This document shows positions 46,311-55,334 of a DNA stretch of 58,017 bases, piece by piece. The DNA is taken from assembly GCA_029262195.1 (NCBI GenBank), contig JAJCZX010000031.1, positions 1-58,017 of the forward strand, in the 5' to 3' direction. The first letter of the stretch is position 1. Every line of letters starts with the position of its first letter. This DNA is from Gemmatimonadota bacterium. GTDB taxonomy: Bacteria > Gemmatimonadota > Gemmatimonadetes > Gemmatimonadales > GWC2-71-9. The notes below the pieces were generated by a model that saw only the letters and a list, made by a program, of their open reading frames with translations, made no database searches and had not been told where the DNA came from. Made by a program: the position numbers and the translations under genes.

Positions 46311-47744
46311 CTATAAGACGAGCAGCCGCGGCTCGGTCATCTCCTCGATGGCGTAGCGAACCCCTTCCCTTCCTATTCCGGACTCTTTTACGCCCCCATA
46401 CGGCATAGCATCGACCCGGAAAGTAGAGATGTCGTTCAGAATCACACCGCCAACTTCCAGTTGCTCGAATGCACGCCAGGCTTTTTTTAGATTGTTCGTG
46501 AAAACACCAGCTTGCAAACCATAGGGTGATTCGTTCACGGTCCTGATGGCGTCCTCGTATTCAGAATAGCAGGTCACAGTGACTACGGGCGCGAAGACCT
46601 CCTCACAGTTTACTTTCATTTTCGAAGTCGTACCGGTGAGAATAGTCGGTTCCACGACTGAACCGTTCCGCCCACCTCCAACCACAACTTCAGCTCCCGC
46701 AGCCTCTGCTTCCCCAATCCACTGCTCGGCGCGTTCAGCGCTCTTCTGATCGATGAGCGGCCCCACATCGGTTTCTTCGTCCAGCGGATCACCCGATTTC
46801 AACGCGGACACAGTTGTTTGGAAGCGATTGAGGAATTCATCGTAGACATCACGATGAACCAGTACCCGCTGCACGGAAATGCATGACTGTCCGGCGTATC
46901 CGAAGCCCCCGGCAGTACAACGTTGGACGGCGACATCAATGTCAGCATCCGGTTCTACGATCACACCAGCGTTACCGCCGAGTTCCAGCGCGGTGCGCTT
47001 TTTTGCAGCTCGCCCCCGAATCGCCCAGCCAGCACGAGAGCCGCCGGTGAAGCTGATCATTTTGACGCGTTCGTCATCGATAAGGGGGGCTGCATCATCA
47101 ACGTGGCAGGGAACGATGTTCACCCCTCCTGCAGGATAGCCGCACTCCTTTATGATTTCCCCGAGGGCGAGAGTGGTCAATGGATCTTGCGGGGGGGGCT
47201 TCAGGACTATAGTTGCACCACAGGCGATGGCGGGCGCCAGCTTATGTGCTGCAAGTAAAATTGGAAAATTGAACGGCGTTATCGCTGAGATCGGAGAAAG
47301 CGGAAATCGTCTGGTAATCCCCCAGCGCGCATCGCCAGCCGGAATGGAATCCAGAGGTAAGACGTCTCCGCCAATGCGTTTGGCTTCCTCCGCGCCAAGT
47401 TGAAAAACTGAGAGCGTTCGATCGAGTTCGAGGCGAGCTGCTTTTATCGGTTTTCCTGCTTCGAGGGCAAGAAGTTTCGTCAGCGACTCTCGTTGGTCTT
47501 CGATAGCGGCTCGGATTTTTTCCAACACGCTTGCCCGGTAATGGGACGGTAGTGCGCGCGCCTCATCAGCTGCTCCGACAGCAGCGTCAATCGCGGCCGT
47601 GATCTGTTGGAAATCCAAAAGAGACACATCGCCCACCGCCGAATCGTCAAAGGGGCTTACAATCGTATTTTCGTCGATACCATTCGCGAAGTCGCCCGCC
47701 ACCAGCCCTCGAAAGACATTGGATCGCTCTGTTGATGTGTTCAT
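46311..47744 (-). CDS. NAD(P)-dependent aldehyde dehydrogenase
   Basis: 477 residues. The cofactor region is AITPFNFPILLAAHKLAPAI, with FTGGSRAGWAI; the catalytic Glu is in ALELGGNAG and the catalytic Cys in YAGQSCISVQRV. The end has PYGGVKESGIGREGVRYAIEEM. The sequence is nearest to lactaldehyde/glyceraldehyde/succinate-semialdehyde type enzymes. It is not the CoA-acylating type used in microcompartments and has no helix-linker N-terminus. The substrate is not clear. Confidence 0.94.
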   Translation of the reverse strand: MNTSTERSNVFRGLVAGDFANGIDENTIVSPFDDSAVGDVSLLDFQQITAAIDAAVGAADEARALPSHYRASVLEKIRAAIEDQRESLTKLLALEAGKPIKAARLELDRTLSVFQLGAEEAKRIGGDVLPLDSIPAGDARWGITRRFPLSPISAITPFNFPILLAAHKLAPAIACGATIVLKPPPQDPLTTLALGEIIKECGYPAGGVNIVPCHVDDAAPLIDDERVKMISFTGGSRAGWAIRGRAAKKRTALELGGNAGVIVEPDADIDVAVQRCTAGGFGYAGQSCISVQRVLVHRDVYDEFLNRFQTTVSALKSGDPLDEETDVGPLIDQKSAERAEQWIGEAEAAGAEVVVGGGRNGSVVEPTILTGTTSKMKVNCEEVFAPVVTVTCYSEYEDAIRTVNESPYGLQAGVFTNNLKKAWRAFEQLEVGGVILNDISTFRVDAMPYGGVKESGIGREGVRYAIEEMTEPRLLVL

Positions 47745-47779
47745 CGAAGCCTCTTTCCAATTAAACGAGGGGCGGTAGG

Positions 47780-48640
47780 TTAGCTGCCGGAGACCACCAG
47801 CCGCACAGAAAAGTTCGCAGGTTCTTCAGCCCCGTCCCCGTCAAAATCCCAGGAGTCAGTCAACGAAATATTGAGATCTCCGCCGGCGCTAACAAACTCC
47901 CACTCTGCAAGGGTGCCATCGGTCTCGTTGAGTAATATCGAATTACCAACAACTGCGAAAACACCTTCAGAGATCTCGATAAAAGAGGCTCCAGATTCGC
48001 GAAACGACTGTTGGAATTCCCCACCCGACCCGAAAACGATCGAAAACGACGCCCCTCCCGCAACAATTTCGACATCCGGCATCAATCCCGAGGGATCCGA
48101 CACGTCGATCGTCGACGCGCTCCAGGATCCTGCGACAGCTGCAACTGAGGGGCACTGTCGGTCCCTTCCGGCCTCGATCATTTCTATAAGGAAGCTGCCG
48201 TTTCCATCGTCGGCCCCGTCCCCGTTGAAGTCGAAGGTCTCTTCGAAACTAAGAGTAAGTAAAGGGCCTGATATCACGTAGTCCCACTGAAACGACGGCT
48301 CTCCTCCGTCCGGTGTGAATGCTAAGGAAACTCCATTTACATCGGTGACCGCCCCAGCCGAGGTGAAAAGAGTTTCATTGGGCCCGCGTTCCGTTTTGGA
48401 AAACCTACCGCCACTACCCAACGCCAGCGAGAACGTATCGGCCCTCGCGACGAGATTGACCGGGGTTCTCACCCCTGCCGGATCGGCGACATGTGCGCAG
48501 GAAACCGTCCAGCTTCCCACCAGCGCAGTGGGGAAGTCACCCTTCGGGTCTTCGTCCGTAACCGCCGAATCGCCGCAACCGGCTGCTCCGGTCGCGAGCG
48601 CCAGGAAACCTCCGGTGATAATTAAGTCGCGCATCTTCAT
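47780..48640 (-). CDS. Lipoprotein with two internal repeats
   Basis: 286 residues from the ATG at 48640, chosen for the GGAGG site upstream. The lipoprotein signal ends ALATGAAGC. Two related units of about 115 residues follow, starting LVGSWTVSCAHVADPAG and VAGSWSASTIDVSDPSG, each with FGSGG/LGSGG in the middle and ending in a DFNGDGADD or DFDGDGAEE motif that looks like a calcium-binding loop. Lipocalin-like GSW starts suggest a beta-barrel fold for each unit. Function unknown. Confidence 0.8.
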   Translation of the reverse strand: MKMRDLIITGGFLALATGAAGCGDSAVTDEDPKGDFPTALVGSWTVSCAHVADPAGVRTPVNLVARADTFSLALGSGGRFSKTERGPNETLFTSAGAVTDVNGVSLAFTPDGGEPSFQWDYVISGPLLTLSFEETFDFNGDGADDGNGSFLIEMIEAGRDRQCPSVAAVAGSWSASTIDVSDPSGLMPDVEIVAGGASFSIVFGSGGEFQQSFRESGASFIEISEGVFAVVGNSILLNETDGTLAEWEFVSAGGDLNISLTDSWDFDGDGAEEPANFSVRLVVSGS

Positions 48641-48783
48641 CAATCGCCTCCAGCTGTTCTTCAAGAAAATTCAGGGTCACGAATTGTACACCCGAGCCGT
48701 CATTTATCTGCTTCCGGAACCCCTATGCACCAAAACGGTATAATACCGGCTCGTAAAACTCACCCCCACCAGGGCTCCGACCA

Positions 48784-49668
48784 ATGAAAGCACGCCTATT
48801 CGGAATCAGCATCCTCTCTCTGATAGTCATTACAAATCCGGTGCCCGCTCAAACCTCAAAGGCAGTTCCAGTTGCTGGAGGGGTTACATCCCCCACTCTG
48901 GCCGATGCCTTTCCAATGCTTTCTCCCGACGGCAGGTATTTGTATTTCTCAAGGCAAAAAAGCAACCGTGGCTGGTCGCATCAAACCATCCTCTACTCCG
49001 AACTTCGAAATGACATATGGAGCGAACCACAGGTAGCCTCTTTCTCCGGTGGAACTTACAGCGACCGCGCACCGCGGTTTTCACCGGACGGATCCAAGTT
49101 GTATTTTACATCCAACCGGCCTCGACACGGCGGCGCCAGCAGTGACTACAACATCTGGGTGGTCGACGCTATCGGTCCGGAACGATGGTCCGAGCCACAT
49201 TGGATCCCGGGCGACGTTAATTCGCCAGCAGCAGACATGCACGTTTCAGTTTCATCCGACGGTACTCTCTACGTGGCTTCGTCACGCGAGGGCGGACATG
49301 GAAGAGGTGACCTTTACAGGTTCCGAGAAAGCGGAGCCGGATTCGGGCCGGGAGACAATCTGGGTGACCCGTTCAATTCAGAACTAAGCCAGGCCGACCT
49401 CTACGTTAGCCCTGATGAGGACATGATCATTTTCGCTATGACCGATCACCCGCAAGGATACGGCGGTGACGATCTATGGGTGAGTTTTCTAAACAACGGG
49501 GCGTGGACTGATCCCAGGAATCTCGGACCGGATGTGAACGAATCGGACTACGAATACGGGCCAAGCATTTCCCCCAATGGGGAATGGTTGTACTTCACCA
49601 GCCACCGCAGCGGAGCCGGGGACATCTACAGGATTCGCGTGGCAGACGTTGAGGCGTTGCAAAGGTAA
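48784..49668 (+). CDS. Secreted TolB/PD40-type beta-propeller
   Basis: 294 residues, signal peptide KARLFGISILSLIVITNPVPAQ. PD40 repeats are plain: FPMLSPDGRYLYFSRQKS, APRFSPDGSKLYFTSNRP and GPSISPNGEWLYFTSHRSG. Similar domains are found in TolB and OmpA-linked proteins. There is no protease or peptidoglycan domain. Probably a periplasmic or surface binding protein. Confidence 0.86.
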   Translation: MKARLFGISILSLIVITNPVPAQTSKAVPVAGGVTSPTLADAFPMLSPDGRYLYFSRQKSNRGWSHQTILYSELRNDIWSEPQVASFSGGTYSDRAPRFSPDGSKLYFTSNRPRHGGASSDYNIWVVDAIGPERWSEPHWIPGDVNSPAADMHVSVSSDGTLYVASSREGGHGRGDLYRFRESGAGFGPGDNLGDPFNSELSQADLYVSPDEDMIIFAMTDHPQGYGGDDLWVSFLNNGAWTDPRNLGPDVNESDYEYGPSISPNGEWLYFTSHRSGAGDIYRIRVADVEALQR

Positions 49669-50304
49669 CGGGAGGGAGCTGGACGGGACTAACAGCACTG
49701 CGTTTTTTCAATCGTTATTACGGACTGCGGTCAGAAAGAAAAGCTTCCGCGGTGCCATCTCCAACAAACACGCCCCTGTCACCAGCCAACAGAACTCTGC
49801 GGCCGAGCACGGCGGTCATGCCGAGCCAGGATAGAATCACAGCTGAAGCCACCCTTCTACCGAAGCAGCTCACATCCCCGTAACCCGGACGGATCAAGAT
49901 GCCTGGATGGCCCGCAATCGGAGGACGACTCAGGGGGGCAATATGTCTTTCAGTGTCGACGGCGGCGGTCGACAGACAGTTCCCAATCGGGGCTCCACAG
50001 AAGAGGTCGAATTCCCTGAGACCAAGCCCTTATGCTTTATGTGTCCCATACCAACATTTACACTGTCACATACAGCGACCTCGACGAACAAATAATTGAG
50101 CGATATCCGCTATAGAGAAACGGAAGGGCGACGTCGGAGGGCAACTCCCCCTGGGCGCCGCGACCAATTGGTTGAGGCCGGGTTGTCTCAGGACCCTGAC
50201 CCATCGGTGCCACCCACCCTCGTGTTGGGTTAAATTCCACATCCCTCGATCAGACCGGCGAACGCGGTCCGGGGCATCAATGGAATAATCGGAGAAAATC
50301 ATAG
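49669..50304. other. Long intergenic region, mostly without recognised content
   Basis: About 636 bases between the PD40 gene and the thiolase gene. No tRNA, repeat or remnant of a known gene was found. It holds one small open frame with a good ribosome site (49943-50095, listed separately) and a 45-codon frame on the minus strand without known features. GGAG lies before the thiolase ATG at 50305. Confidence 0.6.
49943..50095 (+). CDS. Possible small protein, 50 residues
   Basis: An ATG preceded by AGGGGGG at four bases' distance opens a 50-codon frame (SFSVDGGGRQTVPNRG...KPLCFMCPIPTFTLSH). It has one CxxC pair (CFMC). The strong ribosome site is the only support; there is no recognised domain. 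It may be chance. Confidence 0.28.
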   Translation: MSFSVDGGGRQTVPNRGSTEEVEFPETKPLCFMCPIPTFTLSHTATSTNK

Positions 50305-51483
50305 ATGGGTGAGAAGGCGAGAATTCCCTACGGAACCTGGGGAAGCAGCTATTTCCCCGCCTGGCAGACTTCGGCGTTGGCCGAGGTGAATATTGGACAG
50401 TTTGCCGGCGAATCGATGAACAGAATCATGGGACTTCGCGGGGTGCCGGTCGGCGAGTTGGAATACCTCGTAATCGGGTCCACCGTGCCCTGGCACTGGA
50501 AATTCTGGACCGCCCCTATGATCGCCAGTTGCATGGGGCACCGTATTCCTGGATATCACGTCGAACAGGCGTGTGCCACCGGGTTGCAGGCGACACTTCT
50601 CGCCGCCGGAGAGATCGAAAACGGATCTAGCGACGTTGTGGGTGTCCTGACTTTTGATCGCACCAGTGACTCCCCGGTTGGGGTTTTCCCCGAGAGAAGG
50701 GAGTACCAGCGCACCGTTCCGATCGCAGATGTCTGGGACAACTTCGGATTTGATCCTGCGACTGGACAGGCAATGTTGGCCACCGCGGGCAACGCCGCAA
50801 GGAAACACAACATCGAAAGGCTGGAGGTTGATGAAATCACCTTCCATCGGTACGAACAGTACTACGAAGCCAGGAGCTGCGGTTTCTTGGATCGGGTACT
50901 GGTCCCGCTGGATATCCTGAACGTCCAGGGCAAGCCACTCGGTACCATCGACGAAGATAAGAGCGTACGTCCGATCACGATGGAGGGGCTGCGTTCGATG
51001 AGGGAACTGGACAACTGTGTAACCTCTGGCACTCAGACACATGCCGCCGATGGAATGGCGACGCTCTTAGTCGCCCACAAAGACCGGGTGCAAGACCTGA
51101 GCCCCAGGCCTGAAGTCGACATTCAGATAGTAGCCAAAGTTGAGGTCAGGGCTGACCATGCTCTGATGCCCGAGGCTCCGTCGCTCGCGGTTCAAAAACT
51201 GCTAACGCGCCTGGACATGAAAATGGACGACATCGCAGTCGTGAAAAACCACAACCCGTTTGCAGTCAACGACGCGATCTTTTCAAAAATGCTCAACCAC
51301 GACTGGACTGAAATGAACAAGACCGGCAGTTCGCTCGTATTCGGGCACCCTCAAGGACCGACATTGACGCGAGTGATCATCGAAGGCCTCGAGGAGGCAG
51401 TCGACCTGGGTGGTGGTAATGTGCTGGTATTCGGTTGCGCCGCGGGTGACGTGGGCATCGCTGCACTTTTTTCGGTAGCGTAA
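50305..51483 (+). CDS. Divergent thiolase (acetyl-CoA acyltransferase-like)
   Basis: 392 residues, thiolase fold. The nucleophile Cys is C90 in VEQACATGLQATLLAAGE. The His of the NEAFA-type motif is in VKNHNPFAVNDAIF, and the C-terminal motifs are GSSLVFGHPQGPTLTR and FGCAAGDVGIAALF, which carries the second Cys. Each motif differs from the usual consensus, so it is a far branch of the family. It should cleave 3-ketoacyl-CoA or make the reverse bond. It is 10 bases upstream of its likely partner enzyme and in one operon. Confidence 0.9.
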   Translation: MGEKARIPYGTWGSSYFPAWQTSALAEVNIGQFAGESMNRIMGLRGVPVGELEYLVIGSTVPWHWKFWTAPMIASCMGHRIPGYHVEQACATGLQATLLAAGEIENGSSDVVGVLTFDRTSDSPVGVFPERREYQRTVPIADVWDNFGFDPATGQAMLATAGNAARKHNIERLEVDEITFHRYEQYYEARSCGFLDRVLVPLDILNVQGKPLGTIDEDKSVRPITMEGLRSMRELDNCVTSGTQTHAADGMATLLVAHKDRVQDLSPRPEVDIQIVAKVEVRADHALMPEAPSLAVQKLLTRLDMKMDDIAVVKNHNPFAVNDAIFSKMLNHDWTEMNKTGSSLVFGHPQGPTLTRVIIEGLEEAVDLGGGNVLVFGCAAGDVGIAALFSVA

Positions 51484-51493
51484 GGAGAAAACG

Positions 51494-53596
51494 ATGACGA
51501 CTTCAACCACTACCAAAACGATGCGGCAATCAACTCTGGAAACAATGGGCCTCGGCACAGTGCTGGACATGTTCCGTAGCGGAAAATTACCGGTACTCAC
51601 CGAAGATCTTGTTGACCGTGTTTTCGGTCCGGCAGATGACCGTGGTTCGATGGTCATTTCCGGCGCCAACGGCATTGTGGGCGCGGGCAAGACCATGCAG
51701 TTTGCGTCCCGGTTAATCGACTTCGGTGTCCGTATCGTAGCACTTGATTTTCCTGGTTCTCCCGACGGACTCGGCAAGCAATACCCGGGCCTTGTGAGGG
51801 CCTTCGGGAAAGACGGGGCGGCCAAAATCATGGGCAACGTTGTGCAACTTACCTATGACGGGAAATCTCTGCCGTCAGAACTCGGGCAGTTGAACCCCAG
51901 GTTTTTGTTAGAGGCCATCCCTGAGATACTGAGCATCAAGCGAGAACATTACGAAACATTCAGGGCTGCTTTCCCCGACATCGCCATACGCTCGGTTACC
52001 TCCGGCTTTCCGAGCTCAGAACTTGGTGTTGGCATTTCTCATCCGGCATTCCCTCACGAGATCAACAAAATATTTGAGGTCGTGGAGGACGAGCCTTCTG
52101 ACATAACGCGACTGATGTGGGCTCTGGGGTTAATCCCACTCGAAGTCAGTGATGATTGGGCGTTCGTTCTCGACGTTCTTTTCTGTGGTATCACCAATGC
52201 GGCGGTGCAATACCACCAGGCGAGCAACATGCCGTACTGGAAGATCGACAAGTTCGTGCGGCGGCTGGCGGGGCCAAACCCGTTCAGAGCTCACGACGCG
52301 ATCGGTGCAAAAGGAGCCAACTTCCTTACCTGGTCCTGTCTGCATCACCTCGGTGAGCAATATGGCGACCTGTTTTCACCTGCAAGGCAGATGCTGTCTC
52401 ACAAAGACACCGGCAGAGACTGGTATCCACCCAACCACTTCCGCCCGATGGTCGATTGGAAGTTGGATGCCGAGGCGGAGGAAGAGTTCAACACCTGGAT
52501 TCTCGGCCCGTTGTACCAGATGACCAGCCTCATGGTTGCCGAGAAGCGAAGCCACTTTGCTCAATTGAACGTTATCGGGGAAATGTGCGCCCAGTTCCGC
52601 AAAGGGACGCTGGCGCTGATGAGGGCTGCCGGAGCCGACGGAGTCCGAAAGACGGTAGAGCGTTACCACCAGCTCTTTCCGGCCGCCGCCGACAGTGCCT
52701 GGCATCCGGAAATCCTCGAACAGATCGATTCGCCCGAGTGGCAACAGCTTTACGTGAACGCCGAGTGTGACGGTGAAACAGGCGTGATCACCCTCGGGCG
52801 TGAGTCTTACAATTATGACATCGACGCAGAGTTGAACAGGGCGATCGATTGGTTAAAGGAGGTCGGCGTAACCAGTGTCATCCTGACCGGAGATTTCCAC
52901 CTCACCACTCAGCTTGTTGGCGCCGACACGTCGGAATTCTATCCCGCCATCGAGGACGAGGCCGCCGGCACAAGAGTGTCGAACGATTGGTCCCGCACAG
53001 CCCGACGGTTGGCCGATGAATTTGAAACTTCAGTCGGGGTAGTCACCGGAAAACGTTGCCTCGGCGGAATGCTTGAGTTGATGCTCCACTGTGACTACCT
53101 GATTGGGGCGGACGAAACCAGATTCGGGTTCCCGGAGGTTACTCTGCCGGTGATACCCGGAATGGAAGGATGTCACTGGCCAATCAGGAAGACCAAAGGT
53201 GAGGGCAGGACCAAGGTATTGCAGATGCTCCTGGGGGGACGTCCGATAAGCGCTGCGGACGGTGTCGGTTGGTTGCTGGATGCTTCGGGGTCAGTGGAAT
53301 ACGTTCTCCAGACGGCCTGGAGTATCGCCACCGGAGGGGATCACGGAATCACAAGGCGTACAATTGAGACGGGAGCCATCAAGGATCTTCCAACTGAGGT
53401 TCCGGGAATCAAACCCGGTTCAGGAGCTACGGAAGAAGCGAGACGTGCAATTCGTGCATGTGTGGATGCATCATGTGCTGTCAAGCTATCCAAAGCAGTG
53501 GATGTGCAATCGAAACACTCCGGCGGATTCATGATCACCGAAACCTGTCGGCGCGGTATCGTGGGAAGTGACTACACGAAAACAATGAAGATTTAG
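51494..53596 (+). CDS. 3-hydroxyacyl-CoA dehydrogenase / enoyl-CoA hydratase fusion (FadN-like order)
   Basis: 700 residues. The N-terminal half is a diverged HCDH domain: SGANGIVGAGKTMQFASRL in place of GxGxMGxxIA, then the helical region ITRLMWALGLIPLEVSDDWA and GITNAAVQYHQ. The C-terminal part (about 415-640) is a crotonase: LVGADTSEFYPA for the oxyanion hole, CLGGMLELMLHCDYLIGADETRFGFPE with both Glu residues kept. The order dehydrogenase-then-hydratase is that of FadN, opposite to FadB. With the thiolase next door it can run beta-oxidation, or a shorter CoA pathway. The substrate range is unknown. Confidence 0.88.
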   Translation: MTTSTTTKTMRQSTLETMGLGTVLDMFRSGKLPVLTEDLVDRVFGPADDRGSMVISGANGIVGAGKTMQFASRLIDFGVRIVALDFPGSPDGLGKQYPGLVRAFGKDGAAKIMGNVVQLTYDGKSLPSELGQLNPRFLLEAIPEILSIKREHYETFRAAFPDIAIRSVTSGFPSSELGVGISHPAFPHEINKIFEVVEDEPSDITRLMWALGLIPLEVSDDWAFVLDVLFCGITNAAVQYHQASNMPYWKIDKFVRRLAGPNPFRAHDAIGAKGANFLTWSCLHHLGEQYGDLFSPARQMLSHKDTGRDWYPPNHFRPMVDWKLDAEAEEEFNTWILGPLYQMTSLMVAEKRSHFAQLNVIGEMCAQFRKGTLALMRAAGADGVRKTVERYHQLFPAAADSAWHPEILEQIDSPEWQQLYVNAECDGETGVITLGRESYNYDIDAELNRAIDWLKEVGVTSVILTGDFHLTTQLVGADTSEFYPAIEDEAAGTRVSNDWSRTARRLADEFETSVGVVTGKRCLGGMLELMLHCDYLIGADETRFGFPEVTLPVIPGMEGCHWPIRKTKGEGRTKVLQMLLGGRPISAADGVGWLLDASGSVEYVLQTAWSIATGGDHGITRRTIETGAIKDLPTEVPGIKPGSGATEEARRAIRACVDASCAVKLSKAVDVQSKHSGGFMITETCRRGIVGSDYTKTMKI

Positions 53597-53600
53597 ATCG

Positions 53601-53651
53601 GCGACGCGGGCAACTGGTTTCGAAGGAAGCTAGTTGCCTGCGGCGTCTTTT
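53601..53651 (+). terminator. Terminator after the thiolase operon
   Basis: GACGC plus GGCAACT (53603-53615) pair with AGTTGCC plus GCGTC (53632-53647) across a small bulge, followed by TTTT. It overlaps the end of the convergent zinc-ribbon gene. Confidence 0.78.
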
Positions 53652-54154
53652 CCTCGGGTTAGAAGTCTTTCGGCGAAATCGAGACGCTCCTCCAGGTCGA
53701 CAACCCGTTGCGAGTGGAGTTCTTGAGCCTCCTCCAATTGCAACTGACTTCGATACTCCACATCCTGAATTGCTCTCGCCAATTGCGCCTCGGTAACGAG
53801 GCCGCCGGAGCCCGCCCCAAGCTTGACTTTCCTGCTCGCTTTCCACCAGACGGGAACACATGAAGCAGCCATCCCCATTGCGATGAGGATCGCCGGTGGC
53901 GCATTGAACTCCGCGCCTGTGAGAAACAGGGGTATCGCCAGAGCCATGCGCGTAGCAATCTGTTTAAACGCGGTCAGCTTCGTTTCCGCAGGGTGCGGAG
54001 AGGCAACGGGGTTGTGTTCGGATTCCAGAGTTGAGTCCTCATCCGACCCCCACTGGATTTCGGCGGTATTGCCCATAGGGTAGGCACACGACGGGCACGC
54101 GGTGGCTCCACTCCAGACCGCCGTATTGCACTCAGGACACTCTTTTAATGCCAT
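53630..54154 (-). CDS. Zinc-ribbon protein with hydrophobic segment and coiled coil
   Basis: 174 residues from the ATG at 54154, chosen for its GGAG site; the frame extends 35 codons upstream. The zinc ribbon is CPECNTAVWSGATACPSC at residues 6-23. A hydrophobic stretch (about 70-100, MALAIPLFLTG and ILIAMGMAASCVPVWW) should span the membrane once or twice. A coiled coil of about 50 residues closes the protein (QLQLEEAQELHSQRVVDLEE). Function unknown. Confidence 0.78.
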   Translation of the reverse strand: MALKECPECNTAVWSGATACPSCAYPMGNTAEIQWGSDEDSTLESEHNPVASPHPAETKLTAFKQIATRMALAIPLFLTGAEFNAPPAILIAMGMAASCVPVWWKASRKVKLGAGSGGLVTEAQLARAIQDVEYRSQLQLEEAQELHSQRVVDLEERLDFAERLLTRGKDAAGN

Positions 54155-54353
54155 ACTTACTCCGTGACACTTGTATTTTTCATCGCCACTACGATAAACC
54201 CAAGATGAAGTTACAATACTTACGGTCACCGTCGAACATCGCCCGAGGGTGTTAGGCAATATGAACCGAGCCCACGTCGCGGTGTAGCATTAAAGATACT
54301 TCGGAAGCAGGTTCCTTGGCCGCTTTTTTCCCCTGCAAATTTGAGGTAACTGA

Positions 54354-55325
54354 ATGGTCCAAAAACATTTCGCAGCTGTCCTCGTGCTGGCCTCGACTAT
54401 CTCTTGCAACGGAGTTTCCTCTTCGAATGACGGTTTGAAGCTCGACCGTCAGCGCCTGCAAGAGCACGTAAACTTTTTCTCAGCTGACTCGATGCAAGGC
54501 CGCAGAGCCGGTTCCGTGCATGAGCTTGAGGCGGCGAAGTATATCAGGAATCAATTCAGTTCTTATGGCATTTCCAGCTTTGAACAAACCTTTCCTTTTT
54601 CGGGAGGAAAGTTCCCGGTAGGTACTGAATGTCATAATTCGCCTTCGCAGTCACTCGGCGGCATGGTCTCCCAAAACGTCATTGGCACGCTCCCGGGCCA
54701 GGGGGATCTGGAAGGTCAATGGGTTGTAGTCGCCGCACACTACGACCACCTTGGCTGTGCCGATACCAACGGCGAGGTCCGCATCTTTAACGGCGCAGAT
54801 GACAACGCGTCCGGTACGGCTACGCTGCTGGAGATCGCCCGGACAATGGGCTCCGACGGGCTAACCTCCGGGAAGGGGCGTCGATCAGTGATGTTCCAGG
54901 CATTTGGCACGGAAGAACCCGGGTTGTTGGGATCCAGTTACTACGTTGCCAATCCAACCGTGCCCCTGGACAGTATCGTGGCCGTCGTCAACCTCGACAT
55001 GATTGGTAGGTTGAGAAACAACACACTCACCTTGACGGGCACGACTGTAACCACCGGTTGGGACGAAATTGTCGCCAATCAAAACGACGACCGCCTCAGT
55101 CTGAACTACGATGACACCTTCCTCAGTCGCGGCGACCACTGGAGTTATCTGAACGCCGAAGTACCAGCTATTCACTTTTTCACCGGATCCCACGGAGAGT
55201 ATCATACTACCCGCGACGATTCGGATCTGCTTGACTATGAGGGGTTAGCAACTGTTGGTGAATTAGCCTTGCGTACAGTACGGGCCCTCTCGATTCAAAA
55301 CCAGCTACCGCGCTTCGGGAATTAA
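54354..55325 (+). CDS. M28-family zinc aminopeptidase, lipoprotein
   Basis: 323 residues; signal VQKHFAAVLVLASTISC with the anchor Cys. Zinc and catalytic motifs are AAHYDHLG, NGADDNASGTATLLEIA, TEEPGLLGSSYY, NLDMIGR and a final HFFTGSHGEYHTTRDD. It trims peptides outside the inner membrane and so feeds on external protein. It is transcribed alone and convergent with the next gene. Confidence 0.94.
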   Translation: MVQKHFAAVLVLASTISCNGVSSSNDGLKLDRQRLQEHVNFFSADSMQGRRAGSVHELEAAKYIRNQFSSYGISSFEQTFPFSGGKFPVGTECHNSPSQSLGGMVSQNVIGTLPGQGDLEGQWVVVAAHYDHLGCADTNGEVRIFNGADDNASGTATLLEIARTMGSDGLTSGKGRRSVMFQAFGTEEPGLLGSSYYVANPTVPLDSIVAVVNLDMIGRLRNNTLTLTGTTVTTGWDEIVANQNDDRLSLNYDDTFLSRGDHWSYLNAEVPAIHFFTGSHGEYHTTRDDSDLLDYEGLATVGELALRTVRALSIQNQLPRFGN

Positions 55326-55334
55326 CTCCGGGGG

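Noticed and set aside
46311..47744. Aldehyde dehydrogenase as a microcompartment enzyme
   Set aside because: It has no encapsulation helix, is not the CoA-acylating type and is 34 kb from the BMC-P genes.
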